A stretch of DNA of 24,545 nt from an uncultured Bacteroidia bacterium (GTDB taxonomy: Bacteria > Bacteroidota > Bacteroidia > Bacteroidales > CAJPTX01), in assembly GCA_938038735.1 (NCBI GenBank), contig CALHSW010000035.1, positions 1-24,545 of the forward strand. The letters are read 5' to 3'. This document shows, piece after piece, positions 14,276 to 23,028 of this stretch; position 1 is the first letter of the stretch; each line of letters opens with the position of its first letter. A program made the translations under genes and the position numbers. The notes under the pieces are model-generated. The model ran no database searches. It saw nothing but the letters and a program-made list of their open reading frames with translations, and had not been told where the DNA came from.

Positions 14276-15590
14276 TTTAGGGGAGTTGCAGCGGCGCAGC
14301 GTAGCGATTGGGGTCGTCGCAGCGGTGCTGGTGGGCGCAGCGATAGTGCTGTCGCTGTTCGTAGATCCCCTGTGGGTGCGCTGCACCCTGGTAGGCGTAA
14401 TGCTGGCGATAGCGCTAGGGGTGCTGCTGCTGGTGCGTAGCCACCGCCAGCTCAATAAGTGCGTGGTGCAGGGCATGCAGATGCTAGAGCATCAGGATTA
14501 TTCTAGCTGCATTGCGCCGGTGGGCGTGGGGTTTGTGGATGGTGCAATAGAACTTTTCAACCGTATGCTGCTGGGGCTTCGCCGGCAGCGGATAGAGAAC
14601 AGGGAGCAGGAAAACTTTTTGCAGCAGCTGCTGCAGGCATCCCCCATGGGGGTTGTGATATTTGACTACGACCATCGCGTATCGCAGCTCAACACGGCGG
14701 CGTGCCGACTGTTGGAGGTACAAAACGAACGTGACGTGGTAGGGCATCGATTAGCGGAAGTACCCTCTTTCTGCGCCATGGGGCTAGATACGATTCGGGA
14801 AGGGGCGCCGCAGGAACTACACATTGACTCCCAACGTATCTATCGCTGCACCCTTAACAGCTTTCTACAGCAAGGGTTTAGACGACAGTTCCTTTCGGTT
14901 GAGGTGCTCACAGAGGTGGTGCGTGCGGCGGAGAGAAAATCCTATGAGCGGGTGGTTCGTACGTGTGCGCATGAGGTAAACAATACGACAGGGAGCGTGC
15001 AGTCGGTACTTGAAAGCACGTTGGACTGGCTGGAGGAGGTTCCCGAGTCGGGACTCTACCGCGAGGCGTTGGAGACCATATCGGGGCGACTACGCGACTT
15101 AACGGAGTTTATGCGACGCACGGCCGAGGTGGCTAAAGTGCCGTTTCCGCGTAAGGCGCGGGTGGAGGTGGGTGCATTTCTACGTGAGGTGGTGCGGCTT
15201 ACCGAGATGCAGAGCGGCCGAGAGGGGGTGGAGGTCCGCGTGGAGATGCCAACTGCCGAGGCGTACGTAGCGATGGATGCCGTGCTAATGCAGCGGGTAA
15301 TGCAGAATGCGCTGCAGAACGCCTACGAGAGCTTTGAGGGCATGGGGCGTGGTGGGGCAATCGTGGTGCAGTACGTAGCGCAGGGAAAGGGACAGATAGT
15401 GGTGGCGGACAACGGGTGTCCGTTGGCAGAAGAGGCGCGCCGTAAGGTCTTTCTCCCCTTTTTCACCACGAAACGTCAGGGCCACGGCCTAGGGCTGGCT
15501 CTATGCCAAGAGATCCTCTCGCAGCACGATTTTGCCTACTCGTTGCGTACAGAGGATGATGGGTGGACTAGGTTTAGGGTAACGTTCTAG
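14253..15590 (+). CDS. Sensor histidine kinase, first copy
   Basis: 445-aa inner membrane kinase, likely partner of the response regulator whose 3' end it overlaps by 23 bases. Two adjacent membrane helices (about 17-38 and 43-62) leave almost no periplasmic loop, so sensing is probably in the membrane or cytosol. A PAS-like region covers about 120-225. The H-box is RTCAHEVNN with phospho-acceptor H240; the ATPase domain has N-box residues N352 and N356, a G1 box DNG (386-388), PFFTTK (402-407) and G2 box GHGLGLAL (410-417). The overlapping start gives MASKRSVSLGE; no better start is visible, and the overlap suggests translational coupling. It precedes a sigma-54-type promoter and the export operon. 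Confidence 0.93.
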   Translation: MASKRSVSLGELQRRSVAIGVVAAVLVGAAIVLSLFVDPLWVRCTLVGVMLAIALGVLLLVRSHRQLNKCVVQGMQMLEHQDYSSCIAPVGVGFVDGAIELFNRMLLGLRRQRIENREQENFLQQLLQASPMGVVIFDYDHRVSQLNTAACRLLEVQNERDVVGHRLAEVPSFCAMGLDTIREGAPQELHIDSQRIYRCTLNSFLQQGFRRQFLSVEVLTEVVRAAERKSYERVVRTCAHEVNNTTGSVQSVLESTLDWLEEVPESGLYREALETISGRLRDLTEFMRRTAEVAKVPFPRKARVEVGAFLREVVRLTEMQSGREGVEVRVEMPTAEAYVAMDAVLMQRVMQNALQNAYESFEGMGRGGAIVVQYVAQGKGQIVVADNGCPLAEEARRKVFLPFFTTKRQGHGLGLALCQEILSQHDFAYSLRTEDDGWTRFRVTF

Positions 15591-15662
15591 CGCGCACCGA
15601 TTGTTGTCTCGGGGCTCTACCCCTACGTAGCATTTCTTTTCCGTAAAATCTTTTAACACCCG

Positions 15663-15681
15663 GTGTAAAATATCTTTACAC
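15663..15681. promoter_or_regulatory. Inverted repeat, candidate enhancer (UAS) for a sigma-54 regulator
   Basis: GTGTAAA-ATATC-TTTACAC is a perfect 7-bp inverted repeat with a 5-base spacer. It lies 54 bases upstream of the sigma-54 promoter at 15736 and about 81-99 bases before the predicted start, the usual place for dimeric enhancer-binding protein sites. Which of the two regulators binds is not shown by sequence. Confidence 0.6.
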
Positions 15682-15735
15682 TTTCCCCATTCTGCGATTT
15701 TGCTAATTCGTTCTTATATAGACTATTAACCGTAG

Positions 15736-15750
15736 TGGCATACCGTTTGA
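15736..15750 (+). promoter_or_regulatory. Sigma-54 (RpoN) promoter of the export operon
   Basis: TGGCATACCGTTTGA fits the -24/-12 consensus TGGCAYRNNNNTTGC at 14 of 15 positions; the only departure is A for the final C of the -12 GC. Spacing from GG to the -12 dinucleotide is the required 10 bases. The predicted start is near 15762, about 18 bases before the TolC ATG at 15780. Two sigma-54 activators encoded in the locus make this site biologically plausible. Confidence 0.72.
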
Positions 15751-15779
15751 CCCTTCCCTAGGCAAACGTGTTTAGCTAC

Positions 15780-17111
15780 ATGAATTACTATCGGTGCTTT
15801 TTAGCCATACTTTTACTTCTCAATGCGACAGCCCTTGCCGGGTATGCGCAGCAGGCAGTGCTATCGCTCGATGACTGCCTTGCGTACGCGCTCCAGCACA
15901 GCTCCAAGCTACAGATCACCAGGGCGAACGCCATAGAGGCCACGGCCAACTACCGGGATGCCATAGGGCAACTCCTTCCAAGTCTCTCCGCGAGCACCTC
16001 GGCCTACATCAACTTCGGGCGGGGCATTGACCCCAAAACCAATACCTACACCAATACCAACTCCTTTAGCAACGGTTACAACATCGAATCCTCCCTCCTC
16101 CTTTTCGATGGCCTTTCTTCCATCTACCGCCTTCGTAGCTCTCGGGAGGAGCAGCAAATTGGGCTGGAAGAGCAGCGCCGAGCGGAGCAAAGCGTTAGGA
16201 TGGCCACCATTGAGGCGTACTACAATCTCCTCTACGCCAAGGAGCTTCAGCGCCTTGCGGCCGAAAACCTAGACAATAGCACCCAACTCGCCCAGCAAAT
16301 CGCCCGCATGCACGAGCTGGGCATGAAGGCCACTACAGACGTGGCGGAGGCGCAAGCCTCCATGGCTACCGACAGGCAAACCGCCATTTCCCGACGAAAC
16401 CAGTACGAGATCGCGCTCCTTCAGCTCAAAGCCGCAATGAACTTTCCCATTGACCAGCCGCTAGGGGTGTCGGACTCTCTTTCCTACGGCGAGGTTACTT
16501 CAACCCCCATTACCCCCGATGGGCTGTACCATGACGCAATCGCAAAGCTCCCCGATGCCCGCATTGCGGAGCTCCAACTGCGCAGCAGTAAGCATCTATA
16601 CCAAAGCAGTATTGGTTCTTTCTTCCCCAATCTAACGCTCAACGCAGGTTTCGGGTCTGGCTTCTCGTACTTCCTCAGTGACCAAGCCCACGAATCCTTT
16701 TGGGATCAGCTTAGCAACCGCAGGGGGGCTTACGTGGGTGCCACCCTCTCTTTCAACCTTTTCTCTAGGCTACAGAACAGCAACCGGCTGCAGCGCGCGA
16801 AGGCAAAGTACCTCGCCCAGCAGGCTAAAAGTGACGATGAGAAGCGGGATGTCTACACAGCTGTGCAGGAGGCGATACTCTATTTGAACAGCTCCGTGGA
16901 GGAGTACAACGCCGCTGTGGAGGTGGAGAAGCACAGGCACCAGGTCTATGAGGCCACGTTGCGAAACTTCCAAAAGGGTCATGCCAGCGCGCTTGACCTC
17001 AGCCAGGCTTCCGCACGCTACAAGGAGGCCAGAGTGGGTGTGGCGCATACCTATACCCTCTACCTTCTCCGCAAGGAAGGATTGAACTACTACACAAATA
17101 TTTGTAAATAA
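15780..17111 (+). CDS. TolC family outer membrane efflux protein
   Basis: 443-aa outer membrane channel of the TolC/OEP family, the exit duct of a tripartite exporter. A signal peptide is visible (positive residue R5, hydrophobic 6-20, likely cleavage after GYA at residue 23). The mature protein has the two OEP repeats expected of the family, with the opening LSLDDCLAYALQHSSKLQ, long helical segments, and an internal stretch around NLTLNAGFGSGFSYF that fits a barrel strand region. I chose the ATG at 15780; a GTG at 15768 would add four residues and weaken the signal peptide start. It is first in a four-gene operon behind a sigma-54 promoter and ends 22 bases before the HlyD gene. Confidence 0.93.
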   Translation: MNYYRCFLAILLLLNATALAGYAQQAVLSLDDCLAYALQHSSKLQITRANAIEATANYRDAIGQLLPSLSASTSAYINFGRGIDPKTNTYTNTNSFSNGYNIESSLLLFDGLSSIYRLRSSREEQQIGLEEQRRAEQSVRMATIEAYYNLLYAKELQRLAAENLDNSTQLAQQIARMHELGMKATTDVAEAQASMATDRQTAISRRNQYEIALLQLKAAMNFPIDQPLGVSDSLSYGEVTSTPITPDGLYHDAIAKLPDARIAELQLRSSKHLYQSSIGSFFPNLTLNAGFGSGFSYFLSDQAHESFWDQLSNRRGAYVGATLSFNLFSRLQNSNRLQRAKAKYLAQQAKSDDEKRDVYTAVQEAILYLNSSVEEYNAAVEVEKHRHQVYEATLRNFQKGHASALDLSQASARYKEARVGVAHTYTLYLLRKEGLNYYTNICK

Positions 17112-17133
17112 CCATAAACGCATTGCCACTATT

Positions 17134-18384
17134 ATGGATATTCTAATTGAGAAAAGAAAAAGGAAGCTACCCAAATTGCTTCTCTACTCTCTCGGAGCGG
17201 TTGTGCTGATCGTGCTCTTTATATGGGGAACTCTAGGGCTTAACGCAAAGAGGATGAAGGCGGATGGGAAGCAGCTCCGTGTCGCCACCGTGGTGCATGA
17301 TAGCTTCAATGACTACATCCTCGTCCAGGGGCAGGTGCTCCCATTTAGCAGTATCCAAATTTGCGCTCTGGAGGGGGGCATCGTGCAGGAAAAGCTGGTG
17401 GAGGAGGGCGCCATGGTGAAACGGGGCGAGGTCATTGCGCGCCTTGACAACCCCTCCCTCCGCCTCAGTATCCTTGATAGCGAGGCGCAGCTGGCTGAAA
17501 AGCAAAACTTTCTCCGCAATACGCAGGTCACTATGGAGCAGGAGAAGCTTAACATCCGCAAGGAGCTCCTGCAGCTTGACCTCGATATCGCCCGCAAGGC
17601 GCGGCGGGCCGCCCAGTATGACACCCTCTACCGAGAAAATCTCTGCTCCCGAGAGGATTACCTGCAGGCGAAGGAAGACTATGAGTACGCCATGAAGAAT
17701 AAAGATCTAGTGCGTGAGCGGCAAAGGCAGGACGAACTCTACCGTAGCATCCAGATACGACAAATGGAGGAGAGCCTACAGAACATGAGTCGCAATCTTC
17801 AGCTCGTGCGCGAGCGTGCGGTGCAGCTCAATGTTGTTGCCCCGGCCGATGGGCAGCTCGGGCTCCTTGACCTTGAAATCGGCGAGATGGTGTCGGCGGG
17901 CGCAAAAATCGGCCAGGTCAACGTGCTGAGTAGCTACAAAATAGAGGCGCTCATCGATGAGCATTACGTTGATCGGGTTAGGGTAGACCTCCCCGCCACC
18001 TGCCAACGGCAGGGACAGACGTACGCGCTGCGGGTGCGTAAGGTATTCCCCGAGGTGCGGCAGCAAAACTTTAAAACCGAATTCGTCTTCGTGGACCAAA
18101 AGCCCGATAACCTCCGCGCAGGGCAATCCTTTTCTATCAGCCTAGAGCTGGGGCAGCCCACTGCTGCGCTCCTCATCCCCCGCGGAACCTTCTATACCGA
18201 GACGGGGGGGCATTGGGTCTTTGTGCTTTCTCCCGATGGAAAAAAGGCAGAAAGGCGGGAGATTACCATCGGGCGCCAGAACCCCGATTTCTACGAGGTG
18301 TTGAGTGGCCTCGCGGAGGGCGAACGGGTCATCGTCTCTAGCTACAAGAGCTTTGGCGATGCCAAGGAGTTAGTGATTAAGTAA
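17134..18384 (+). CDS. HlyD/MacA-type periplasmic adaptor protein
   Basis: 416-aa membrane fusion protein bridging the inner membrane ABC permease and the TolC channel. A positively charged N terminus (KRKRK) precedes one membrane helix (about 14-36). The first half of the lipoyl domain follows (LEGGIVQEKLVEEGAMVKRGEVIARLDNP), then a long coiled-coil hairpin (about 105-235) rich in E, Q and R, the second lipoyl half (VVAPADGQLGLLDLEIGEMVSAG), and a beta-barrel and membrane-proximal region ending LAEGERVIVSSYKSFGDAKELVIK. The order is that of MacA/HlyD adaptors. It lies 22 bases after the TolC gene and 21 bases before the ATPase ATG, so it belongs to the same operon. Confidence 0.93.
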   Translation: MDILIEKRKRKLPKLLLYSLGAVVLIVLFIWGTLGLNAKRMKADGKQLRVATVVHDSFNDYILVQGQVLPFSSIQICALEGGIVQEKLVEEGAMVKRGEVIARLDNPSLRLSILDSEAQLAEKQNFLRNTQVTMEQEKLNIRKELLQLDLDIARKARRAAQYDTLYRENLCSREDYLQAKEDYEYAMKNKDLVRERQRQDELYRSIQIRQMEESLQNMSRNLQLVRERAVQLNVVAPADGQLGLLDLEIGEMVSAGAKIGQVNVLSSYKIEALIDEHYVDRVRVDLPATCQRQGQTYALRVRKVFPEVRQQNFKTEFVFVDQKPDNLRAGQSFSISLELGQPTAALLIPRGTFYTETGGHWVFVLSPDGKKAERREITIGRQNPDFYEVLSGLAEGERVIVSSYKSFGDAKELVIK

Positions 18385-18405
18385 TTGTAAAATAGTGTGA
18401 TAGCA

Positions 18406-19068
18406 ATGATTAAACTAGAGGGAATTACCAAGGTTTTCCGCACGGATGAAGTGGAGACCAAGGCGTTAAATAGCGTTTCGTTAGAAATCAAGACCGGAGA
18501 GTTCATTGCCATTATGGGCCCTTCAGGGTGCGGAAAATCAACGTTGCTCAACATCTTAGGACTCCTTGACAACCCCACCTCGGGGAGCTACCAGCTTGAG
18601 GGCGCAGAGGTGGGCAATTTGAAGGAGCGGGAGCGCACCTCCATTCGCAAGGGGAAGATCGGTTTTGTTTTCCAAAGCTTTAATCTCATTGACGAGATGA
18701 CGGTGCGAGAGAATGTGGAGCTTCCGCTTGTCTACCTTCGCATTCCGGCTGCTACGCGGAAAGCGAGGGTGGAGGTCGCGCTTGAAAAGATGAACATCAG
18801 CCATCGCGCGCAGCATTTCCCGCGGCAGCTCTCCGGCGGGCAGCAGCAACGGGTGGCCATTGCGCGCGCCACGGTCATTACCCCGCAGCTCATCCTCGCC
18901 GATGAACCCACTGGGAATCTTGACTCGCAGAATGGCACCGAGGTGATGAACCTCCTCTCCACGCTCAATCGGGAGGGCGCGACCATCGTTATGGTCACCC
19001 ACTCCAACCATGATGCTGACTACGCGCACCGCGTGGTGAACCTCCTTGACGGTAACATTGTAAAGTAA
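18406..19068 (+). CDS. ABC transporter ATP-binding protein, MacB/LolD type
   Basis: 220-aa stand-alone ATPase of the MacB/LolD/FtsE class, powering the exporter from the cytosolic side. All motifs are intact: Walker A GPSGCGKST (38-46), Q-loop Q90 in FVFQSFNL, signature LSGGQQQR (142-149), Walker B LILADEP (162-168) and switch H199 in VTHS. The ATG at 18406 gives the usual MIKLEGITKVF opening; a GTG at 18397 would add three residues. In E. coli MacB the ATPase and permease are one protein; here they are separate, as is common in Bacteroidota. The permease gene starts 7 bases downstream. Confidence 0.95.
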   Translation: MIKLEGITKVFRTDEVETKALNSVSLEIKTGEFIAIMGPSGCGKSTLLNILGLLDNPTSGSYQLEGAEVGNLKERERTSIRKGKIGFVFQSFNLIDEMTVRENVELPLVYLRIPAATRKARVEVALEKMNISHRAQHFPRQLSGGQQQRVAIARATVITPQLILADEPTGNLDSQNGTEVMNLLSTLNREGATIVMVTHSNHDADYAHRVVNLLDGNIVK

Positions 19069-19075
19069 ATGCACG

Positions 19076-21460
19076 ATGCACGAATTCAAGTACGCATTTA
19101 GGCGCTTCTATAGGGGTGGAAGCCTAAATATAATCAAGGTGGTGAGCCTTGCGCTCGGCCTTGCGCTCAGCTTCTTGCTTCTCGCCAAAGTGCTCTACGA
19201 GCTAACCTTCGACCGTAGCATAAAGGAATACGAGAGAATTTATAGTATTAACACCTACGCCAATGCAGAAAAGTATGGGGGTGAGAAGACGTTCCCTGCC
19301 GTTTCTGGGGCGGTGGCGCCCGGCATGAAGGCTGAGATTCCGCAGGTAGAGGCCGCGACCCGCTGGACAGAATTTCTCGAAGAGCCCTACCTATACCTCG
19401 ATGACAATCGGGGCATTCTGTGCCAGCGGCCTGTGCTGGCGGATGAAAACTTTTTTGATGTCTTTTCCACTGAGATACTGCAGGGCAACCCCAAGCAGAT
19501 TCTTACGCAAAAAATGCACTGCATGATCAGCGATCGGCTGGCCGCAAAGATTGGGCCCGATGCTGTTGGTAAGCAGGTTCGCTTTAGAAGCCGCCCCACT
19601 ATAAAGTTTACCATTAGCGGTATCTACAGGCATTTCCCTGAAAACAGCTCCATTGATATGGACGTTCTTGTCGCGCTGAACTCCATTGGGGTTTTCTCTT
19701 GGGATGGGACCAATAATTGGCTTGGTAACGACCGCTACGCTGGCTACGTGAAGCTGTCGGCAGGCACGGACCCCGCGAGCCTTGGCAGCTCCATCTACCA
19801 TATGCAGCAAAAGTACCAGGACATCGACAAGATACGCCAGCAGTACAATGCGGACTTTACCTACGTGCTAAAGCCTTTCGCCTCGGCCCACCTTGGTGAT
19901 AGCGTTGCCCGCACCACGGTGCTGCTCATTGGTATTATCGGGATTATTGTGCTCGTCATGTCGCTACTCAACTACCTACTCCTCCGCATTTCGGCTATCA
20001 TCAGTAGCAGCAAGGCCACTAGTATTCGGAAGAGCCTCGGCGCGGGGAGGGGCGACATTGTCAAGGGTATCATGGCGGACACGGCTTTCCACCTGTTGCT
20101 GGCGCTACTTTTAGCGGTCTTCTTTATTATCCTATTTCAACGCCTGCTTAGCGGCCTCTTCGATGTTCCCATCGCCACCTTCATCACCCCCACAAGCGTC
20201 CTCCTCGGCATTGGGCTATTGCTACTCACCGGGGTGCTCATCAGCCTGGGGCCTGGTAGAATCGTGGCGAGGCAATCGATTGTAAGCACTATTCGCGACT
20301 ACAAAAGGACGGGGCGCATTTGGAAGAAGGGGCTACTCTTCGTGGAGGGGCTAGGCGTTACCTTCCTGCTCTGCACCGTGTTTTTCGTGCAGCGGCAGTA
20401 CCATTACTCGATAAGCATGGATAAAGGGTTTAGCGTAGAGAATGTCTTCAAGCTCTCCACGGGGTCTTTGGATAGTACCGCCATTAAGAACGTGGTGCAA
20501 CGGCTTCGCAACATGCCGGAGGTCGAGAATGTATCGCTCGCCTTTGCAGCGCCCTTTGATGCATCGCAAAGCGGCGATAATCTCTTTGATCGCGCTACAG
20601 ACAAGGAGATACGCAATGTCTCGGACTACTTCTGGTGCGACGAAAACTATTTTAAGGTGCTCAGCATCCCCATCGTGGAGGGCGAGGGGTTTGACACATC
20701 CCCATGCTACAGCAATAGAGCGCTTGTGAACGAAACGTTTGCGCAGCTGCTCGTGAGCGACTTTGGCTGGACCGATGGCGTGGTGGGGAAACAAATCTAC
20801 GTGACCAGCCATTACAATCCGCTCACCATTATTGGGGTCTTCAAAAACATTAAGACTTGCCGTATGGGGAAGGTGTTTGTGGATGACGAGAGCATCGTTA
20901 TCGCTGGGGGAGCCTACGAGCGGTGGTGCGAAATTATGCTCTTGAAGCTCAAAAATTCTGACCCTGCAACCGTCAGCTCGGTGGAGAAAGTGATTAACAG
21001 GTACTCAACATTTGGCGATGTGGAGCTCATTTCTGGGGAGGGAGCGATAAGGGAGCTCTATATGGAGATGCGCAACCTGGGCAACTATACCCTCTTTGGG
21101 TCAATTGTCGCCATTCTGATTGCGCTTATCGGCATTGTGGGGTACACGGAGGAGGAGGTCTCGCAGCGCCGCAAGGAGATTGCCATACGTAAAGTAAATG
21201 GCGCCGCGCTGGGCGACATCCTGCGGCTCTTCTTGGTGCGTTACCTTAAAATCAGCCTTCCGGCCATTCTTTTAGGTATTGCGCTAGCGTTTGTAGCCAT
21301 ACGTAAGTGGTTGCTCTCGCTCGTGAATCCCGTGGAGCTATCCGTGGGGGCGTTCCTGCTGATTGGCTTGGGCGTGCTGGTGGTGAGCTGCGGCATCTTG
21401 GCTTTGTATAGCTGCTTTGCAGCCAATCAGAATCCCACGAAGTATTTGGCGGAAGAGTAG
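19076..21460 (+). CDS. ABC transporter permease, two-unit FtsX/MacB type
   Basis: 794-aa inner membrane permease containing two MacB/FtsX-like units. About eight membrane helices are predictable: one near 21-43, three around 278-400 and one near 422-440 opening the second unit, then three in the last 110 residues. Large periplasmic domains lie between (about 45-275 and 445-680), as in MacB-type mechanotransmission permeases. The last block has the FtsX signature region QRRKEIAIRKVNGA before the final helices. The start MHEFKYAFRRF is a typical opening for Bacteroidota members; an ATG at 19069 is in another frame and quickly stops. With TolC, HlyD and the ATPase it completes a tripartite exporter. 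Substrate is unknown: antibiotic, peptide or lipid-like compounds are possible by family. Confidence 0.93.
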   Translation: MHEFKYAFRRFYRGGSLNIIKVVSLALGLALSFLLLAKVLYELTFDRSIKEYERIYSINTYANAEKYGGEKTFPAVSGAVAPGMKAEIPQVEAATRWTEFLEEPYLYLDDNRGILCQRPVLADENFFDVFSTEILQGNPKQILTQKMHCMISDRLAAKIGPDAVGKQVRFRSRPTIKFTISGIYRHFPENSSIDMDVLVALNSIGVFSWDGTNNWLGNDRYAGYVKLSAGTDPASLGSSIYHMQQKYQDIDKIRQQYNADFTYVLKPFASAHLGDSVARTTVLLIGIIGIIVLVMSLLNYLLLRISAIISSSKATSIRKSLGAGRGDIVKGIMADTAFHLLLALLLAVFFIILFQRLLSGLFDVPIATFITPTSVLLGIGLLLLTGVLISLGPGRIVARQSIVSTIRDYKRTGRIWKKGLLFVEGLGVTFLLCTVFFVQRQYHYSISMDKGFSVENVFKLSTGSLDSTAIKNVVQRLRNMPEVENVSLAFAAPFDASQSGDNLFDRATDKEIRNVSDYFWCDENYFKVLSIPIVEGEGFDTSPCYSNRALVNETFAQLLVSDFGWTDGVVGKQIYVTSHYNPLTIIGVFKNIKTCRMGKVFVDDESIVIAGGAYERWCEIMLLKLKNSDPATVSSVEKVINRYSTFGDVELISGEGAIRELYMEMRNLGNYTLFGSIVAILIALIGIVGYTEEEVSQRRKEIAIRKVNGAALGDILRLFLVRYLKISLPAILLGIALAFVAIRKWLLSLVNPVELSVGAFLLIGLGVLVVSCGILALYSCFAANQNPTKYLAEE

Positions 21461-21499
21461 GCGGGAATGCGCCCGTTCCCTTCCTCCGCAGTAGGGACT

Positions 21500-21540
21500 G
21501 CATTGGGGAAAGCCATCCGCAGGACGGCTTTCCCCAATGC
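21500..21540 (+). terminator. Hairpin terminator after the export operon
   Basis: Perfect 15-bp stem, 21500-21514 with 21526-21540, around an 11-base loop that can itself pair partly (TCC with GGA). It begins 39 bases after the permease stop and is followed by a weak T-containing stretch (TTCATTTT). It separates the export operon from the second kinase gene, whose promoter follows immediately. Confidence 0.75.
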
Positions 21541-21566
21541 GCATTCATTTTCACCGAAAATCGTTT

Positions 21567-21574
21567 TACTTTTG
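21567..21574 (+). promoter_or_regulatory. Bacteroidota -7 element for the second kinase gene
   Basis: TACTTTTG matches TAnnTTTG, ending 17 bases before the ATG at 21592. The predicted leader is only about 11-14 bases. The -33 region (TTCA near 21544) is weak. Confidence 0.6.
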
Positions 21575-21591
21575 CGCTTCATTGGGCGGAG

Positions 21592-22848
21592 ATGGTCTAC
21601 ACGATTTTTAGCATATTGCTTGCCGCTGCTGCGCTAGTGTTGGCGTACATGGGCTACCTGTGGGGGGCCATCGTGGCGTGGGCGGTGGCCGCAGTGCTTA
21701 TTGCAAGGCAGTACCAATTGCTGCGGCGCGGCAGGGAGAGCATTAGCATTGTGCTCAAGGCGATAAGGAATGGCGATTACACCTTTTCGCTAAAAAACGA
21801 TGGTACGGGGGTCAACCAGTCGCTCAACCAAATCAAGTTGCTCGTGCAGGATGCTCGGCGGGAGGTTGAAGCGCAAGAAAAATTTCTCTCCGTAATTATT
21901 GAGTGCGTGGCCACTGGGGTAATCATTGTCGCTTCCGATGGCTTCGTGCGTTTCATCAACCGTGCAGCGCTGTCCTACCTTTCGCTCCCTGCGTTAACGC
22001 ATACGGATAGGCTCCGGCAGCTCTACCCCGAGCTCTTCGCCGTGCTTCGTGCGATGCGAAGCAATGAGACAAAAACAATTACAATACAAACAGAAAAAGA
22101 GAGTCTACAGCTCGCTGTGCAGCTCCGCGCTGTGGCTCTCGCTTCGGGCGAGATGCAAGTCATTACGCTCAATGACATCAACTCCCAGCTTGACCAAAAG
22201 GAAACCGACTCATGGATCTCCCTCATTCGGGTGATGACGCATGAAATCATGAACTCCGTTGCGCCAATACGCTCCATCGCTGAGGTCTTGCTTAATGCCG
22301 AGGAGCCGTTTAGCGATGCTACCCGAAAAGCGATACAGACCATTCATGGCACCTCCGACACGCTCATCCGTTTTGTGGAGGACTACCGTAAATTCTCCGC
22401 GGTGCCCCCGCCGCGGCGTGCACCGGTTGAGGTGGCTTCCCTTTTGCAGCAGGCGGTTACGCTCATCGCGAGGGATGCTGAGGCGAAGCGAATCAGCGTG
22501 GATGTCAACCTATCGATGGGGGACCACTCCATCGTGGCGGATCAAAGCCTCCTGCTGCAAGTGCTTCACAACCTTCTCAAAAATGCGGTGGAGGCTACGC
22601 CGGAGGGCGGTGCTATCGCTATTACTTCAGCGCTAACCCGACAGGGGCACCCATCGCTGCGGGTGTACAATAGCGGTGCCCCTATTGACGCAGCAACGCG
22701 CCCCTACATTTTCATTCCATTTTTCACCACGAAGCAGGGGGGAAGCGGCATTGGATTGAGCCTTTCTCGCTACATTATGCGCCTGCATGGGGGCAACCTT
22801 ACCTACCAGCCGCAGCCTGTGGGGAGCGTCTTTGTTGTGGAGTTTTAG
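21592..22848 (+). CDS. Sensor histidine kinase, second copy
   Basis: 418-aa kinase of the same general design as the first: two adjacent N-terminal membrane helices (about 4-20 and 22-38) with almost no periplasmic loop, a PAS-like region (about 95-200), the H-box VMTHEIMNSVAP with H217, N-box HNLLKNAVEA (N327, N331), PFFTTK (376-381) and G2 box GSGIGLS (384-390). The G1 box, normally DNG or DTG, reads NSG at 360-362, so the adenine-contacting aspartate is replaced by asparagine. It has its own promoter after the export operon terminator. The convergent sigma-54 regulator is the likely partner, though the two are not co-transcribed. Activity despite the D-to-N change is uncertain. Confidence 0.92.
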   Translation: MVYTIFSILLAAAALVLAYMGYLWGAIVAWAVAAVLIARQYQLLRRGRESISIVLKAIRNGDYTFSLKNDGTGVNQSLNQIKLLVQDARREVEAQEKFLSVIIECVATGVIIVASDGFVRFINRAALSYLSLPALTHTDRLRQLYPELFAVLRAMRSNETKTITIQTEKESLQLAVQLRAVALASGEMQVITLNDINSQLDQKETDSWISLIRVMTHEIMNSVAPIRSIAEVLLNAEEPFSDATRKAIQTIHGTSDTLIRFVEDYRKFSAVPPPRRAPVEVASLLQQAVTLIARDAEAKRISVDVNLSMGDHSIVADQSLLLQVLHNLLKNAVEATPEGGAIAITSALTRQGHPSLRVYNSGAPIDAATRPYIFIPFFTTKQGGSGIGLSLSRYIMRLHGGNLTYQPQPVGSVFVVEF

Positions 22849-23028
22849 ATGCCCACCTACTCGGGTGCTGCAGACGAAAACTTGGATGTACCCTGCGTGA
22901 AGCTTCGCAGGCGAGCCAACCATCGCGGGTTCCTCGCCAGGTCAAACGGCAGGATCGGCTGATGGAATCAGTATACTGCTGCGCAAATTTTGGACCGCGG
23001 GCACCTCTACGCTAGCAACCGTTCATCC

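Noticed and set aside
18556..19089. 177-codon minus-strand frame opposite the ABC ATPase
   Set aside because: Antisense to an intact ATPase with all motifs; no recognisable domain.
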